Below are positions 12,696 to 21,495 of a stretch of DNA of 64,000 nt, piece by piece. The notes under the pieces are model-generated. The model was given only the letters and a program-made list of their open reading frames with translations. It did no database searches and had not been told where the DNA came from. The first letter of the stretch is position 1; every line of letters begins with the position of its first letter. Both the position numbers and the translations under genes were made by a program. Location: the NCBI RefSeq assembly GCF_014302995.1, contig NZ_CP060295.1, positions 5,943,501-6,007,500 of the forward strand, given 5' to 3'. This DNA comes from Variovorax sp. PAMC26660. Its GTDB lineage: Bacteria; Pseudomonadota; Gammaproteobacteria; Burkholderiales; Burkholderiaceae_C.

Positions 12696-13151
12696 ATGGC
12701 CGCACGTTCAACCCGTTGTCGCGCAGGTCGGCGCTCCGTTTCCCCGCTGCAGCGCGGCTTTACCCTCATCGAACTGATGGTGGTGCTGGTCATCATCGGG
12801 GTGCTGGCCGCGCTCATCGTGCCCAGCCTGATGGACCGGCCCGACCAGGCCCGCGCCACCGCCGCCAGGCAGGACGTGGCCGCGATCATGCAGGCGCTGA
12901 AGCTCTATCGTCTGGACAACGGCGGCTACCCCAGCGGCGCGCAAGGCCTGCGCGCGCTGGTCGAAAAACCCACCGCCGGCAAGCCGCCGGCCAACTGGCG
13001 CACCTACCTGGAGCGCCTGCCCGCCGATCCCTGGGGCAATGCCTACCAATACCTGAACCCGGGCACCCACGGCGAGATCGACGTGTTTTCGCTGGGCGCC
13101 GATGGCGAGCCCGGCGGCGAGAAAGCCAACGCCGACATCGGCTCCTGGTAG
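12696..13151 (+). CDS. gspG: T2SS major pseudopilin GspG
   Basis: 151 residues from the ATG chosen for GGGAG 6 bases upstream. It is the main subunit of the T2SS pseudopilus, assembled in the inner membrane after cleavage by prepilin peptidase. The type III signal is clear: basic leader, cleavage site RG/FTLIELM with Glu at +5, then a hydrophobic helix. The C-terminal globular domain has the GspG hallmarks YRLDNGGYPSGAQGLRALVEKP and DPWGNAYQYLNPG, with the calcium-site region near LGADGEPGGE. First gene of the gspGKLMDEF operon. No prepilin peptidase gene (gspO) is in the window. Confidence 0.95.
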   Translation: MAARSTRCRAGRRSVSPLQRGFTLIELMVVLVIIGVLAALIVPSLMDRPDQARATAARQDVAAIMQALKLYRLDNGGYPSGAQGLRALVEKPTAGKPPANWRTYLERLPADPWGNAYQYLNPGTHGEIDVFSLGADGEPGGEKANADIGSW

Positions 13152-13155
13152 CGCC

Positions 13156-14181
13156 ATGCCCCACGAACCGGGGGGCGTGAAGGCGGGCGACTGTCCGTCT
13201 GCGCGAGAACACGAGCGCGGCATGGCGGTGGTGAGCGCATTGCTGATCGTCGCGGTGATCGCGGTGCTGGCGGCCAGCCTGCTGGGGCGGCAGTCGGCCT
13301 TCATCCGTACCACGCAGGGCGAGCAGTTCCGCGCGCAGGCCCGGTGGCTGCTGCGTGGCGAAGTGAGCCAGGCACAGCGCACGCTGCGTGCCGAGGCGGT
13401 GCGCGAGCCGACCACCCGGCTCGACGGGCTGTGGAACCAGTCTTTCTCGCGGCAGGGCTCGGGGCAGGTGGCAGCGGATGGAGGGCGGCTGGTCAGCGAG
13501 ATCACGGACGAGCAGGGCAAGTTCAACCTGCGCAATCTGGTGGACCGGGGGCGCATCGACCCCGAAGAGGCCGAGGTGTTCACGCGCCTGTGCGCGCTGG
13601 TGGGCGTGCCCGCGCCGCAGGCGCAGTCGATCATGCGGCGCGTGGTCGTGAGCCTGGGCGACGCGGATGTGCAATCGTCCGGCACCGTGCCGGACGCCGT
13701 CCGCGCGCAGGCGGCCAAGCTCGCCGAAAGCCTCGGCCTGCCGGCGGAGCTGCCGCGCACCGCACAGGCGCCCCGGCTGCGCGCGCTGGAAGACCTGCTG
13801 GCCGTGCCCGGCGTGGACGCCAGCGTGCTCGCAAGGCTGACGCCCTTCGTGACCGTGCTGCCTGAGCGCACCTGGATCAACTCGAACACCGCGAGCCCGG
13901 AAGTCGTGGCCTCTGGCGTGCCGGGGCTTTCGCTGGAGCGCGCCCGCGCCTTGCTGGCGGCGCGCGACAAGGGCCAGTGGTTCATCAACCGTGGCGACTT
14001 CACCCAGCGCCTGCGCATGCCGGAGCAAGACCTGGCCGAGCTGCGCATAGGCATCACCAGCAACTGGTTTCGCGTGGCGAGCGTGCTCGACACCGTGCGC
14101 ACGAAGTTCGTGCTGACGGTCCTGCTGCATGACGACAAGCGTTCGCTGCCGCGCGTGGTGTGGCTGCGGGAGGGCGTGTGA
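13156..14181 (+). CDS. gspK: T2SS minor pseudopilin GspK
   Basis: 341 residues, starting 4 bases after the gspG stop. It is the tip subunit of the pseudopilus, working with GspI and GspJ. The leader ends ERG/MAVVSALLIVAVIAV and lacks Glu at +5, as is normal for GspK. The large helical insert typical of GspK follows (NLVDRGRIDPEEAEVFTRLC, then EDLLAVPGVDASVLARLTPFV). Its partners gspI and gspJ lie about 28 kb to the right in the second T2SS block. Confidence 0.93.
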   Translation: MPHEPGGVKAGDCPSAREHERGMAVVSALLIVAVIAVLAASLLGRQSAFIRTTQGEQFRAQARWLLRGEVSQAQRTLRAEAVREPTTRLDGLWNQSFSRQGSGQVAADGGRLVSEITDEQGKFNLRNLVDRGRIDPEEAEVFTRLCALVGVPAPQAQSIMRRVVVSLGDADVQSSGTVPDAVRAQAAKLAESLGLPAELPRTAQAPRLRALEDLLAVPGVDASVLARLTPFVTVLPERTWINSNTASPEVVASGVPGLSLERARALLAARDKGQWFINRGDFTQRLRMPEQDLAELRIGITSNWFRVASVLDTVRTKFVLTVLLHDDKRSLPRVVWLREGV

Positions 14182-15368
14182 AGGTCGACCTGCTGCGCCT
14201 GATGCTGCCGCCGTGGACGGGCTGCGATGCGCCCGATGTTGCCGTGCGCTGCGGCTACCGCCAGCCCGATGGGCGCTGGCGCGATGGCGGCGTGCAAACG
14301 CTGTCGGCCATCGCCGCAGACTTCAGCGCGAGGCGGCTCGAAGTTGCCCTGCATCCCGGCGACGTGCCGATGGCCGCGTTCACGCTGCCACCGCTGTCGG
14401 GCCGGCGCCTGCAGGCGGCGGTGCGGGGCGCCATCGAGCCTTGTGCGCTGCAGCCGTTGGACAGCCTTGTGATCGGCTTCGGCCCGCGCGGGGCAGACGG
14501 CGTGGTGCCCGCCGCATGGATCGCGCGCCACGCAATGAACGGCTGGCTCGCGTTGCTGCGAAAACACGGGCTGGCGGTGCGCGAGCTGCAACTCCCCGCC
14601 GCCTTCCTGCCGTGCCCGGTGGAGGGTTGGGTCGCGTGCCAGATCGACCGCTGGCTCGTGGTCCGCACCGGGCCGAGCCACGGTTTCACGCAGTGGCTGC
14701 CTGAAGGCACGGACCGCACGGCTGGCCTCACGGCAGCGCAAGCGGACAGCGATGCGGCGCTCCCGGCCGTGCAGTGGGCCGGTGACGGCGATCCGGCCGA
14801 AGGCTGGTCGGGCGACGGCTGGCGCTGGGCGCTGTCGGCGGGCAACGCGGGGTCTGGCGGAGTTGGCGCAGCGCTGGTCGGGCCAGCGGTCGGCTGGGGT
14901 GTCGTCGCCGTTGCCGTGTGGCTGACCGGCTTGAATGTCTACGCGAACCAACTGGCGTCGCAAGGGCAGACGCTGAAGCGCCAGATGGCGGCGCGCGTGA
15001 AGGCGGCCTTTCCGGAAGTGCCGGTGGTCGTCGATCCGGTGAAGCAGGCGAAGCAGCAGAAAGAGGCGATCGCGGCCGGCGTGGTGCCGTCGGTCTCCGG
15101 CGATGCCACGGGTCTCATGCGCGCGGCCGCGGGCTTGCTGGCGCAGACCGCGCCCGGACAGGTGCAAGGGCTGCGCTATGCGGCGGGCGAGCTGCGTGTC
15201 CGCTGGCGTGAGGGCGCCGCGCCGGGTGCGGAGGCATGGCACGCCCTGCAGGCGAAGGCCACCGAACAAGGGCTGGCCGTTCAAAGCGACACGGATGGCA
15301 TGCGCGTGACCGTGGCAAGCAGCGCACCCATGGCTGACAGCGCCACCGTCAAGAAAGGCGCGCCGTGA
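14178..15368 (+). CDS. gspL: T2SS inner-membrane platform protein GspL
   Basis: 396 residues from a GTG that overlaps the gspK stop by 4 bases. GspL links the cytoplasmic ATPase GspE to the membrane platform. The N-terminal ~240 residues form the actin-like cytoplasmic domain, less conserved than usual. One transmembrane helix (VGWGVVAVAVWLTGLNVYA) is followed by a periplasmic ferredoxin-like domain (QVQGLRYAAGELRVRW). Position between gspK and gspM supports the call. Confidence 0.88.
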   Translation: MKVDLLRLMLPPWTGCDAPDVAVRCGYRQPDGRWRDGGVQTLSAIAADFSARRLEVALHPGDVPMAAFTLPPLSGRRLQAAVRGAIEPCALQPLDSLVIGFGPRGADGVVPAAWIARHAMNGWLALLRKHGLAVRELQLPAAFLPCPVEGWVACQIDRWLVVRTGPSHGFTQWLPEGTDRTAGLTAAQADSDAALPAVQWAGDGDPAEGWSGDGWRWALSAGNAGSGGVGAALVGPAVGWGVVAVAVWLTGLNVYANQLASQGQTLKRQMAARVKAAFPEVPVVVDPVKQAKQQKEAIAAGVVPSVSGDATGLMRAAAGLLAQTAPGQVQGLRYAAGELRVRWREGAAPGAEAWHALQAKATEQGLAVQSDTDGMRVTVASSAPMADSATVKKGAP

Positions 15369-15970
15369 TCCTAGACCGCCTGCGCCCGATGCTTCGTCGC
15401 CTGGCCCCGGCACGGCAATGGATGAGGGAAGGCTCGACCCGATGGCAAGCGTTGTCAGCACGCGACCGTCTCGCCGTCGGCGGCGCAGCCCTCGTGATGA
15501 CGCTCGCCGTGCTGTGGCTGGCCTTCGCGAAGCCGGCGCTGGAGAACATCACGCGCTGGCAGCACGACCTGCCAAAACTGCGCGCGCAATCCGCCGAACT
15601 CGATCAGGTGCTCTCGGATGTGCCCACCGCGCAACCTGTTGCCGGCGCAAGCGAGTCGCCGCAGGCCAGCCTGGACCGCGTGGGCCTGCAAGGTCTCTAC
15701 CGCATCGATGTGATCGTGGCCGATGCACCCCCAACCACCGGCAAGGCGCCACCAGCAAAGGCATGGCGGATCGAGTTCGTCAAGCCCGTTGCCGCCGCAA
15801 GACTCTTCCCCTGGTTGCGGGCAGTGTCTGCCCGCACCGACATCGAACTCATCGGCGCTGTGCTCGACCGCACGGACGGCGCCGCCGCAGACCCTGCCGC
15901 CGGCCCGCAAGGGCATGTGCGCGGCGTGGTGGACCTGCAGTCCACCGCACTCTACAAGGATGGCCCGTGA
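15365..15970 (+). CDS. gspM: T2SS inner-membrane platform protein GspM
   Basis: 201 residues from a GTG overlapping the gspL stop by 4 bases. It is a bitopic membrane protein: a short cytoplasmic N-terminus, one helix (LAVGGAALVMTLAVLWLAF, residues ~37-55), then a periplasmic domain ending with a ferredoxin-like half (KAWRIEFVKPVAAARLFPWL). GspM stabilises GspL. No gspN follows; the next gene is the secretin. Confidence 0.85.
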   Translation: MILDRLRPMLRRLAPARQWMREGSTRWQALSARDRLAVGGAALVMTLAVLWLAFAKPALENITRWQHDLPKLRAQSAELDQVLSDVPTAQPVAGASESPQASLDRVGLQGLYRIDVIVADAPPTTGKAPPAKAWRIEFVKPVAAARLFPWLRAVSARTDIELIGAVLDRTDGAAADPAAGPQGHVRGVVDLQSTALYKDGP

Positions 15971-15993
15971 TACGAGAGCTGAAGGGCGCAGTA

Positions 15994-18621
15994 ATGCGCC
16001 GATGGACCGTGGCCTGTTGCATCGGCATGGCAGCCTTGCCGTTGAGTGCGGCCGGCGCGACAACCAGCGCACCTGCGCCCGCGGCCCGTGTCGCGGACCG
16101 CGCACCCGCGCCGCAACCCGCCCGCAGCGGCAAGGACGAGAAGGTGGTCCTGAACTTCATCGATGCGGACATCACCTCCGTGGTCTCGGCGCTGGCCCGG
16201 TTCCTGGGCCGCAACTTCCTGTTCGACCCGCGCGTGAAAGGGCAGATCACGCTGGTCTCCGAAGGCGAGGTGCCTGCGGCCACGGCCTACGGCATGCTGG
16301 CATCGGCGCTGCGCATGCGCGGCTTTGCGATCGTCGACGTGGGCGAGGTCAGCCGCGTCGTGCCCGTGGCGGACGCCAAGATGCAGGGCGGTTCGGTCAA
16401 CACGCGCAACCCCGGCGGCGGGCTGGCCACGCGCACCTTCCGGCTGAACTACGAGAACGCCGAGGCGATGGTGCCGGTGCTCAAGCCGCTGATTGCGGCC
16501 GAGAACACCATCACTGCCTACCAGGCCAACAACACGCTGGTGGTGACCGACTACATCGACAACCTCGAACGGCTGGCCCGCATCATCGAGAGCATCGACA
16601 CGCCGACCTCGCTGGACTCGGAAGTCATCAAGCTGAAGAACGGCGTGGCGGTGGACATCGCCGGGCTCGCCACCGAACTGCTGGAAGGCAGCGGCGACAA
16701 GGGCAAGCGCGACATCGTGGTGCTGGCCGATCCGCGCTCCAACAGCATCGTCATCCGCTCCAGCAGCCCGGGGCGAACCTCACTGGCCCGCGAGTTGGTC
16801 GCCAAGCTCGAAAGCGTGCAGAGCGATCCGGGCAACCTGCACGTGGTCTATCTGCGCAATGCGCAGGCGGTGCATCTGTCGGGCGTGCTGCGCGGGCTGC
16901 TCACGGGTGAGTCGCCGGACCCGGCCACCAGCGGCAGCGGTTCGGTGCGCGCGGCGCTGGGCGCGGGCGGCATGCTCGGCGGTGCCGGGGGCGCGAACGG
17001 TGCGGGCAATGGCGCCGCAAACAGCAGCGCCGCAAGCCGGAGCACCGGCGGTGCAAGTGGCACGACCGGCAGCAGCGGCAGCAGCAGCTCGACGGGTGGC
17101 GGCCTGCGCGGCGTCAGCGGCGCGGGTGGCTCCGGCAGCCAGACCGGCGCAGCGGGTGGTGGCAGCGGCTCCGCCGCCTTCTCGGCCGGCGGCGTCACCG
17201 TGCAGGCCGACGCCTCCACCAACACGCTGATCATTGCCGCGCCCGAGCCCATGTACCGCAGCCTGCGCCGCGTGATCGACACGCTGGACCAGCGGCGCGC
17301 GCAGGTGCTGGTCGAAAGCCTGATCGTCGAAGTGACCGAGACCGATGCTTCGGAGCTGGGCATTCAGTGGATGGCCGGCGGCGGCAACGGGCGTGGGGTG
17401 CGCGCAGGCACGAATTTCGGCGGCGCCACGCTCAACCCGAACGCGCGCAACACCATCGAGGCCATGCCGCGCGGCCTGAACATCGGCATCGTCGACGGCA
17501 CCGTCAACCTGCCGGGCGTGGGCGAGATCCTCAACCTCAAGCTGCTGGCGCGCGCGCTGCAGACCAAGGGCGGCGCCAACATCCTGTCGACGCCCAACAT
17601 CCTCACGCTGGACAACGAAGCGGCCTCGATCATGGTGGGCAAGACCGTGCCCTTCGTGAGCGGTCAATACATCACCAACGGCAACAGCAGCACCAACCCC
17701 TTCCAGACCATCCAGCGCGAGGACATCGGCCTGAAGCTGAACATCAGGCCGCAGATTTCCGAAGGCGGCACGGTCAAGCTCGACATCTACCAGGAGGTCT
17801 CGAGCATCGACGACCAGGCATCCAGCGCGGCCAGCGGCATCGTCACGAACAAGCGGGCGCTCGACACCAGCATCCTGGTCGACGACGGCCAGATCATGGT
17901 GCTCGGTGGGCTGATGGAGGACAACGTCACCAACGGCACCGACGCCGTGCCGGGCTTGGGCTCGCTGCCGGTGCTGGGCAACCTGTTTCGCTACGACAAG
18001 CGCCAGCGGGTCAAGACCAACCTGATGATCTTCCTGCGGCCCTACGTGATTCGCGATGCCGACGCGAGCCGCAACCTCACGCTCGACCGCTACAACTTCA
18101 TGCGCGCGCGGCAGGGACGCTCGCGGCCGATGCCCCACGGCCTGCTGCCCGATCTCGGCGGACCCGCCTTGCCCCCGTCGGACGTGCCCACGGCAGGCCG
18201 CACACCCGAGGTCGACCTGCGTCCGCAGAACTGGGAGCGCACACGCGAGCAGGCACCGCCGCCCACCGCGTCGGCCAGCCAGACGCGGCAGATGCCGGCG
18301 GAACTGGCCCCGCCGCCACCGGTGACGCGCTCGCAGCTGCCTCGGGGCGTGACGGTGGATTCGGACCCCGCCGCGCTCTATGGAGGCGCCAACGACAAGC
18401 TCGCCGTGGTGCAGATCGCCGACGCCAAGGACGAACAGGATGCGGTGCGCATCGTCAAGCGGGTGCGCATCAGCGGCATTGGCGCCTACATCGTGGGCGG
18501 GCCGGGCGGGGAGGGCAACATGGTGCGCGCAGACGTTCCGCGCGATCCGCAGTCGGTGGACAACGCCATCACCGTGCTGCGCGAACTCGGCTACCGGCCG
18601 GAGATGGTGGTGGCGCCATGA
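15994..18621 (+). CDS. gspD: T2SS outer-membrane secretin GspD with C-terminal extension
   Basis: 875 residues from the ATG; an in-frame GTG at 15967 overlapping the gspM stop is an alternative. A Sec signal covers ~1-25. Domains in order: N0 (~50-130), N1 (~145-210), N2 (~210-280), N3 (from ~285) interrupted by a ~90-residue Gly/Ser/Ala-rich insert (~309-398), then the secretin barrel (~449-687, with VPGLGSLPVLGNLFRY). Beyond the barrel is a Pro-rich linker and a ~75-residue terminal domain (~802-875) that looks like a SPOR fold (KLAVVQIADAKDEQDAVRIV and YIVGGPGGEGNMVRADV). The S-domain that usually binds a pilotin is not apparent. The next gene overlaps by 4 bases. Confidence 0.93.
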   Translation: MRRWTVACCIGMAALPLSAAGATTSAPAPAARVADRAPAPQPARSGKDEKVVLNFIDADITSVVSALARFLGRNFLFDPRVKGQITLVSEGEVPAATAYGMLASALRMRGFAIVDVGEVSRVVPVADAKMQGGSVNTRNPGGGLATRTFRLNYENAEAMVPVLKPLIAAENTITAYQANNTLVVTDYIDNLERLARIIESIDTPTSLDSEVIKLKNGVAVDIAGLATELLEGSGDKGKRDIVVLADPRSNSIVIRSSSPGRTSLARELVAKLESVQSDPGNLHVVYLRNAQAVHLSGVLRGLLTGESPDPATSGSGSVRAALGAGGMLGGAGGANGAGNGAANSSAASRSTGGASGTTGSSGSSSSTGGGLRGVSGAGGSGSQTGAAGGGSGSAAFSAGGVTVQADASTNTLIIAAPEPMYRSLRRVIDTLDQRRAQVLVESLIVEVTETDASELGIQWMAGGGNGRGVRAGTNFGGATLNPNARNTIEAMPRGLNIGIVDGTVNLPGVGEILNLKLLARALQTKGGANILSTPNILTLDNEAASIMVGKTVPFVSGQYITNGNSSTNPFQTIQREDIGLKLNIRPQISEGGTVKLDIYQEVSSIDDQASSAASGIVTNKRALDTSILVDDGQIMVLGGLMEDNVTNGTDAVPGLGSLPVLGNLFRYDKRQRVKTNLMIFLRPYVIRDADASRNLTLDRYNFMRARQGRSRPMPHGLLPDLGGPALPPSDVPTAGRTPEVDLRPQNWERTREQAPPPTASASQTRQMPAELAPPPPVTRSQLPRGVTVDSDPAALYGGANDKLAVVQIADAKDEQDAVRIVKRVRISGIGAYIVGGPGGEGNMVRADVPRDPQSVDNAITVLRELGYRPEMVVAP

Positions 18622-20063
18622 GCGCTGTGTTGCAAGCCACCACGCTGCCGCATGCGTGGGCGCGCAGCCAGCGCCTCATCGTGCAGCACGACGATGGCGG
18701 CGTGCCGACGCTCCTCGTGTGCCAGCGCACGCCGGGCTGGGCCATCGTCGAGGCGCGCCTGCTGCTGGGCGAACTGCCGCTGCGCCAGGTCGGCCCGCAG
18801 GAGATGGACGCGCTGTTGGGCAACAGCTATGCCGATGCCGACGACGCCGCATCGGTGGTCGGCGCGGTGGAGCAGCAGGTCGACCTCGACCGCCTGATGC
18901 AGGACATTCCCGCCGTCACCGACCTGCTCGACGCGCAGGACGACGCGCCCGTCATCCGCATGATCAACGCGCTGCTGGCCCAGGCCGCGCGCGATGGCGC
19001 CAGCGACGTGCACCTCGAATCCTTCGAGACCCATTCAGTGGTGCGCTACCGCGTCGACGGCACGCTGCGCGACGTGGTGGCGCCGCGCAAGGCGCTGCAT
19101 GCGGCGCTGATCTCGCGCATCAAGATCATGTCGCAGCTCGACATCGCCGAAAAGCGCCTGCCGCAAGACGGGCGCATCACGCTGCGTGTGGGCGGCCGTC
19201 CGATCGACGTGCGCGTGTCCACCGTACCGACCGCGCACGGCGAGCGCGCCGTGCTGCGCCTGCTCGAAAAAGATGCCGGCCGCCTGCGGCTCGAACGCCT
19301 GGGCATGGCGCCCGACACGCTGGCCGAACTCACGCGGCTGGTGCGCCAGCCGCACGGCATCGTGCTCGTGACCGGCCCCACCGGCAGCGGCAAGACCACC
19401 ACGCTGTATGCGGCGCTGGGGCAGCTCGACCTGAGCACCAGCAACATCCTCACCGTCGAAGACCCGGTCGAATACGACCTGTCGGGCATCGGCCAGATTC
19501 CCGTGCACAGCAAGATCGGCATGACCTTCGGCGCGGCCTTGCGCGCGGCGCTGCGGCAAGACCCGGACAACATCATGATCGGCGAGATCCGCGACCTGGA
19601 GACCGCGCAGATCGCGGTGCAGTCCTCGCTCACCGGGCATGGCGTGCTGGCCTCGCTGCACACCAACGATGCCGTCTCCGCCGTCACCCGCATGAGCGAC
19701 ATGGGCATCGAGCCCTTCCTGCTGTCCTCTTCGCTGCTGGGCGTGCTCGCGCAGCGGCTGGTGCGCTGCCTGTGCCCCGCATGCAAGGTGCAGCAGACCA
19801 AACCCGACGGCAGCGTGGCCTGGGTGCCGGTGGGCTGCCCGGCCTGCGGACATTCGGGCTTCAAGGGGCGCACCGGCATCCACGAACTGTTCGTGGTGCA
19901 TGAAGACATCCGGCGCCTGATCCACGAAGGCGGCGACGAACAGGCCATGCGCGCCGCGGCGGTGCGGCACGGCATGCGCTCCATGCGCGAAGACGGGCAG
20001 CGCTGGGTGCGCGAAGGCATCACCACCGCCGAGGAGATCCTGCGCGTGACGCGCGACGCCTGA
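18618..20063 (+). CDS. gspE: T2SS ATPase GspE
   Basis: 481 residues, start overlapping the gspD stop (ATGA). This is the cytoplasmic hexameric ATPase that powers pseudopilus assembly. Visible are the Walker A GPTGSGKTTT (~253-262), the Asp box DPVEYDL, Walker B region DPDNIMIGEIRD, the His box LTGHGVLASLHTND, and the zinc-binding tetracysteine CLCPAC / CPAC near residue 400 that is normal in GspE. The short N-terminal domain contacts GspL. Followed by gspF after 14 bases. Confidence 0.96.
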   Translation: MSAVLQATTLPHAWARSQRLIVQHDDGGVPTLLVCQRTPGWAIVEARLLLGELPLRQVGPQEMDALLGNSYADADDAASVVGAVEQQVDLDRLMQDIPAVTDLLDAQDDAPVIRMINALLAQAARDGASDVHLESFETHSVVRYRVDGTLRDVVAPRKALHAALISRIKIMSQLDIAEKRLPQDGRITLRVGGRPIDVRVSTVPTAHGERAVLRLLEKDAGRLRLERLGMAPDTLAELTRLVRQPHGIVLVTGPTGSGKTTTLYAALGQLDLSTSNILTVEDPVEYDLSGIGQIPVHSKIGMTFGAALRAALRQDPDNIMIGEIRDLETAQIAVQSSLTGHGVLASLHTNDAVSAVTRMSDMGIEPFLLSSSLLGVLAQRLVRCLCPACKVQQTKPDGSVAWVPVGCPACGHSGFKGRTGIHELFVVHEDIRRLIHEGGDEQAMRAAAVRHGMRSMREDGQRWVREGITTAEEILRVTRDA

Positions 20064-20077
20064 GGAGGCTGCACGAC

Positions 20078-21283
20078 ATGGCACGTTTCGAGTTCGAGGC
20101 CGCCACTGCCGGCGGCGAGATCCAGCGCGGCACCACCGAGGGCGAGTCCGCGCGGTCGGTGCGTGCGCAACTGCGCGAGCGCGGCCTCACGCCGCTGGAC
20201 ATCCGCGAGAAGGCGGCCAGCGGCGGTGCGCTCGCATGGCTGAGCCCCAAGCTCGGCGCGGCCGACCTGTGCTGGGCCACGCGCGAACTGTCGAGCCTGC
20301 TGGGCGCGCGCCTGCCGCTGGAAGCCGCATTGGTCGCGACCATCGAGCAGGCCGAGCGCAAGCACATGGCCGACTCATTGAGCGCCGTGTGCGACAGCGT
20401 GCGCGCCGGCATGCGACTGGCCGATGCGCTGGGCGAGCGGCCGCGCGACTTTCCGCAGATATACCGCGCACTGGTGAGCGCGGGCGAAGACTCGGGCGAT
20501 CTCGCACGCGTGATGGAGCGGCTGGCCGACTACCTGGAGAACCGCGACAACCTGCGCGGCAAGGTGCTCACCGCTTTCATCTACCCGGCCATCGTCGGCT
20601 TCGTGTCGCTGTGCATCGTCGTGTTCCTGCTGGGGTATGTGGTGCCGCAGGTCATCGGCGCCTTTGCCCAGGCGAGGCAAGAGCTGCCGGCCATCACCCG
20701 CTTCATGCTGGCCGCGAGCGCCTTCGTGCGCGAATGGGGCTGGCTCACTGCCGGGCTGATCGTGGGCGCATGGGTGCTGGCTCGCGCGTCGCTGCGCGAT
20801 GCGGGGCGGCGATTGCGCTGGCACGGTTTGATATTGCGCATGCCGATGGTGGGGCGCTATGCACTGGGCGTGGACACCGCGCGCTTCGCGTCCACGCTGT
20901 CGATCCTCATGGATGCTGGCGTGCCGTTGCTGCGCGCACTCGAGGCCGCGCGGCAGACCTTGGTGAACGAATGGCTCAAGCGCTGCGTGCTCGAAGCCAC
21001 CGGCCGCGTGAAAGAGGGCACGCCGCTCGCGGCGGCACTGAAGGCGCAAAAGATTTTTCCGTCGAACCTCGTGCACCTGGTGGCCAGCGGCGAGAAGACG
21101 GGTGCGCTCGCGGCCATGTTCGAGCGTGCCGCGCTGAACCTCTCCCGTGACCTGGAGCGCCGCGCGATGCGCCTGACCACCTTGCTGGAGCCCGTGATGA
21201 TCCTTGCGATGGGCGGCGTGGTCATGCTGATCGTGCTCGCCGTGCTCATGCCGATCATGGAAATCAACCAGATGGTGCATTGA
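20078..21283 (+). CDS. gspF: T2SS inner-membrane platform protein GspF
   Basis: 401 residues with GGAGG 9 bases upstream of the ATG. It is a polytopic platform protein with two homologous cytoplasmic helical domains (first with ELSSLLGARLPLEAALVA, second with RFASTLSILMDAGVPLLRAL) and three transmembrane helices, the last being MILAMGGVVMLIVLAVLMPI. It interacts with GspE and the pseudopilus base. Last gene of the left T2SS block; a hairpin follows 11 bases after the stop. Confidence 0.95.
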   Translation: MARFEFEAATAGGEIQRGTTEGESARSVRAQLRERGLTPLDIREKAASGGALAWLSPKLGAADLCWATRELSSLLGARLPLEAALVATIEQAERKHMADSLSAVCDSVRAGMRLADALGERPRDFPQIYRALVSAGEDSGDLARVMERLADYLENRDNLRGKVLTAFIYPAIVGFVSLCIVVFLLGYVVPQVIGAFAQARQELPAITRFMLAASAFVREWGWLTAGLIVGAWVLARASLRDAGRRLRWHGLILRMPMVGRYALGVDTARFASTLSILMDAGVPLLRALEAARQTLVNEWLKRCVLEATGRVKEGTPLAAALKAQKIFPSNLVHLVASGEKTGALAAMFERAALNLSRDLERRAMRLTTLLEPVMILAMGGVVMLIVLAVLMPIMEINQMVH

Positions 21284-21294
21284 ATCTTCGGGAG

Positions 21295-21317
21295 CATCGC
21301 GCGAAAAAAGCGCGATG
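21295..21317 (+). terminator. hairpin after gspF
   Basis: A perfect 8-base inverted repeat, CATCGCGC / GCGCGATG, with loop GAAAAAA lies just past the gspF stop. A second weaker hairpin (CCCGA / TCGGG around 21344-21360, loop containing TTTTTT) follows. Together they probably end or attenuate the gsp transcript before the PstS-like gene. Confidence 0.45.
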
Positions 21318-21495
21318 AATCCGGGAGCTTTCAGCGCGGTGTTCCCGAGCTTTTTTCGGGCTGTTGTCACCTCCCAAAAGCAAGATCAAAGGCGTCGCCA
21401 GAGGGGCGACGCAGGAAGCGAAAGGGCAGGCGAACCACACAAACAACGCCTGTCCTTGGTAGCTCATTTCTTTTGGTCCATTCAAAGGAGTTTCC

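Noticed and set aside
21284..21495. Pho box before the first PstS-like gene
   Set aside because: Only a single TTGTCAC half-site (near 21363-21369) is present; no second half 11 bases away.
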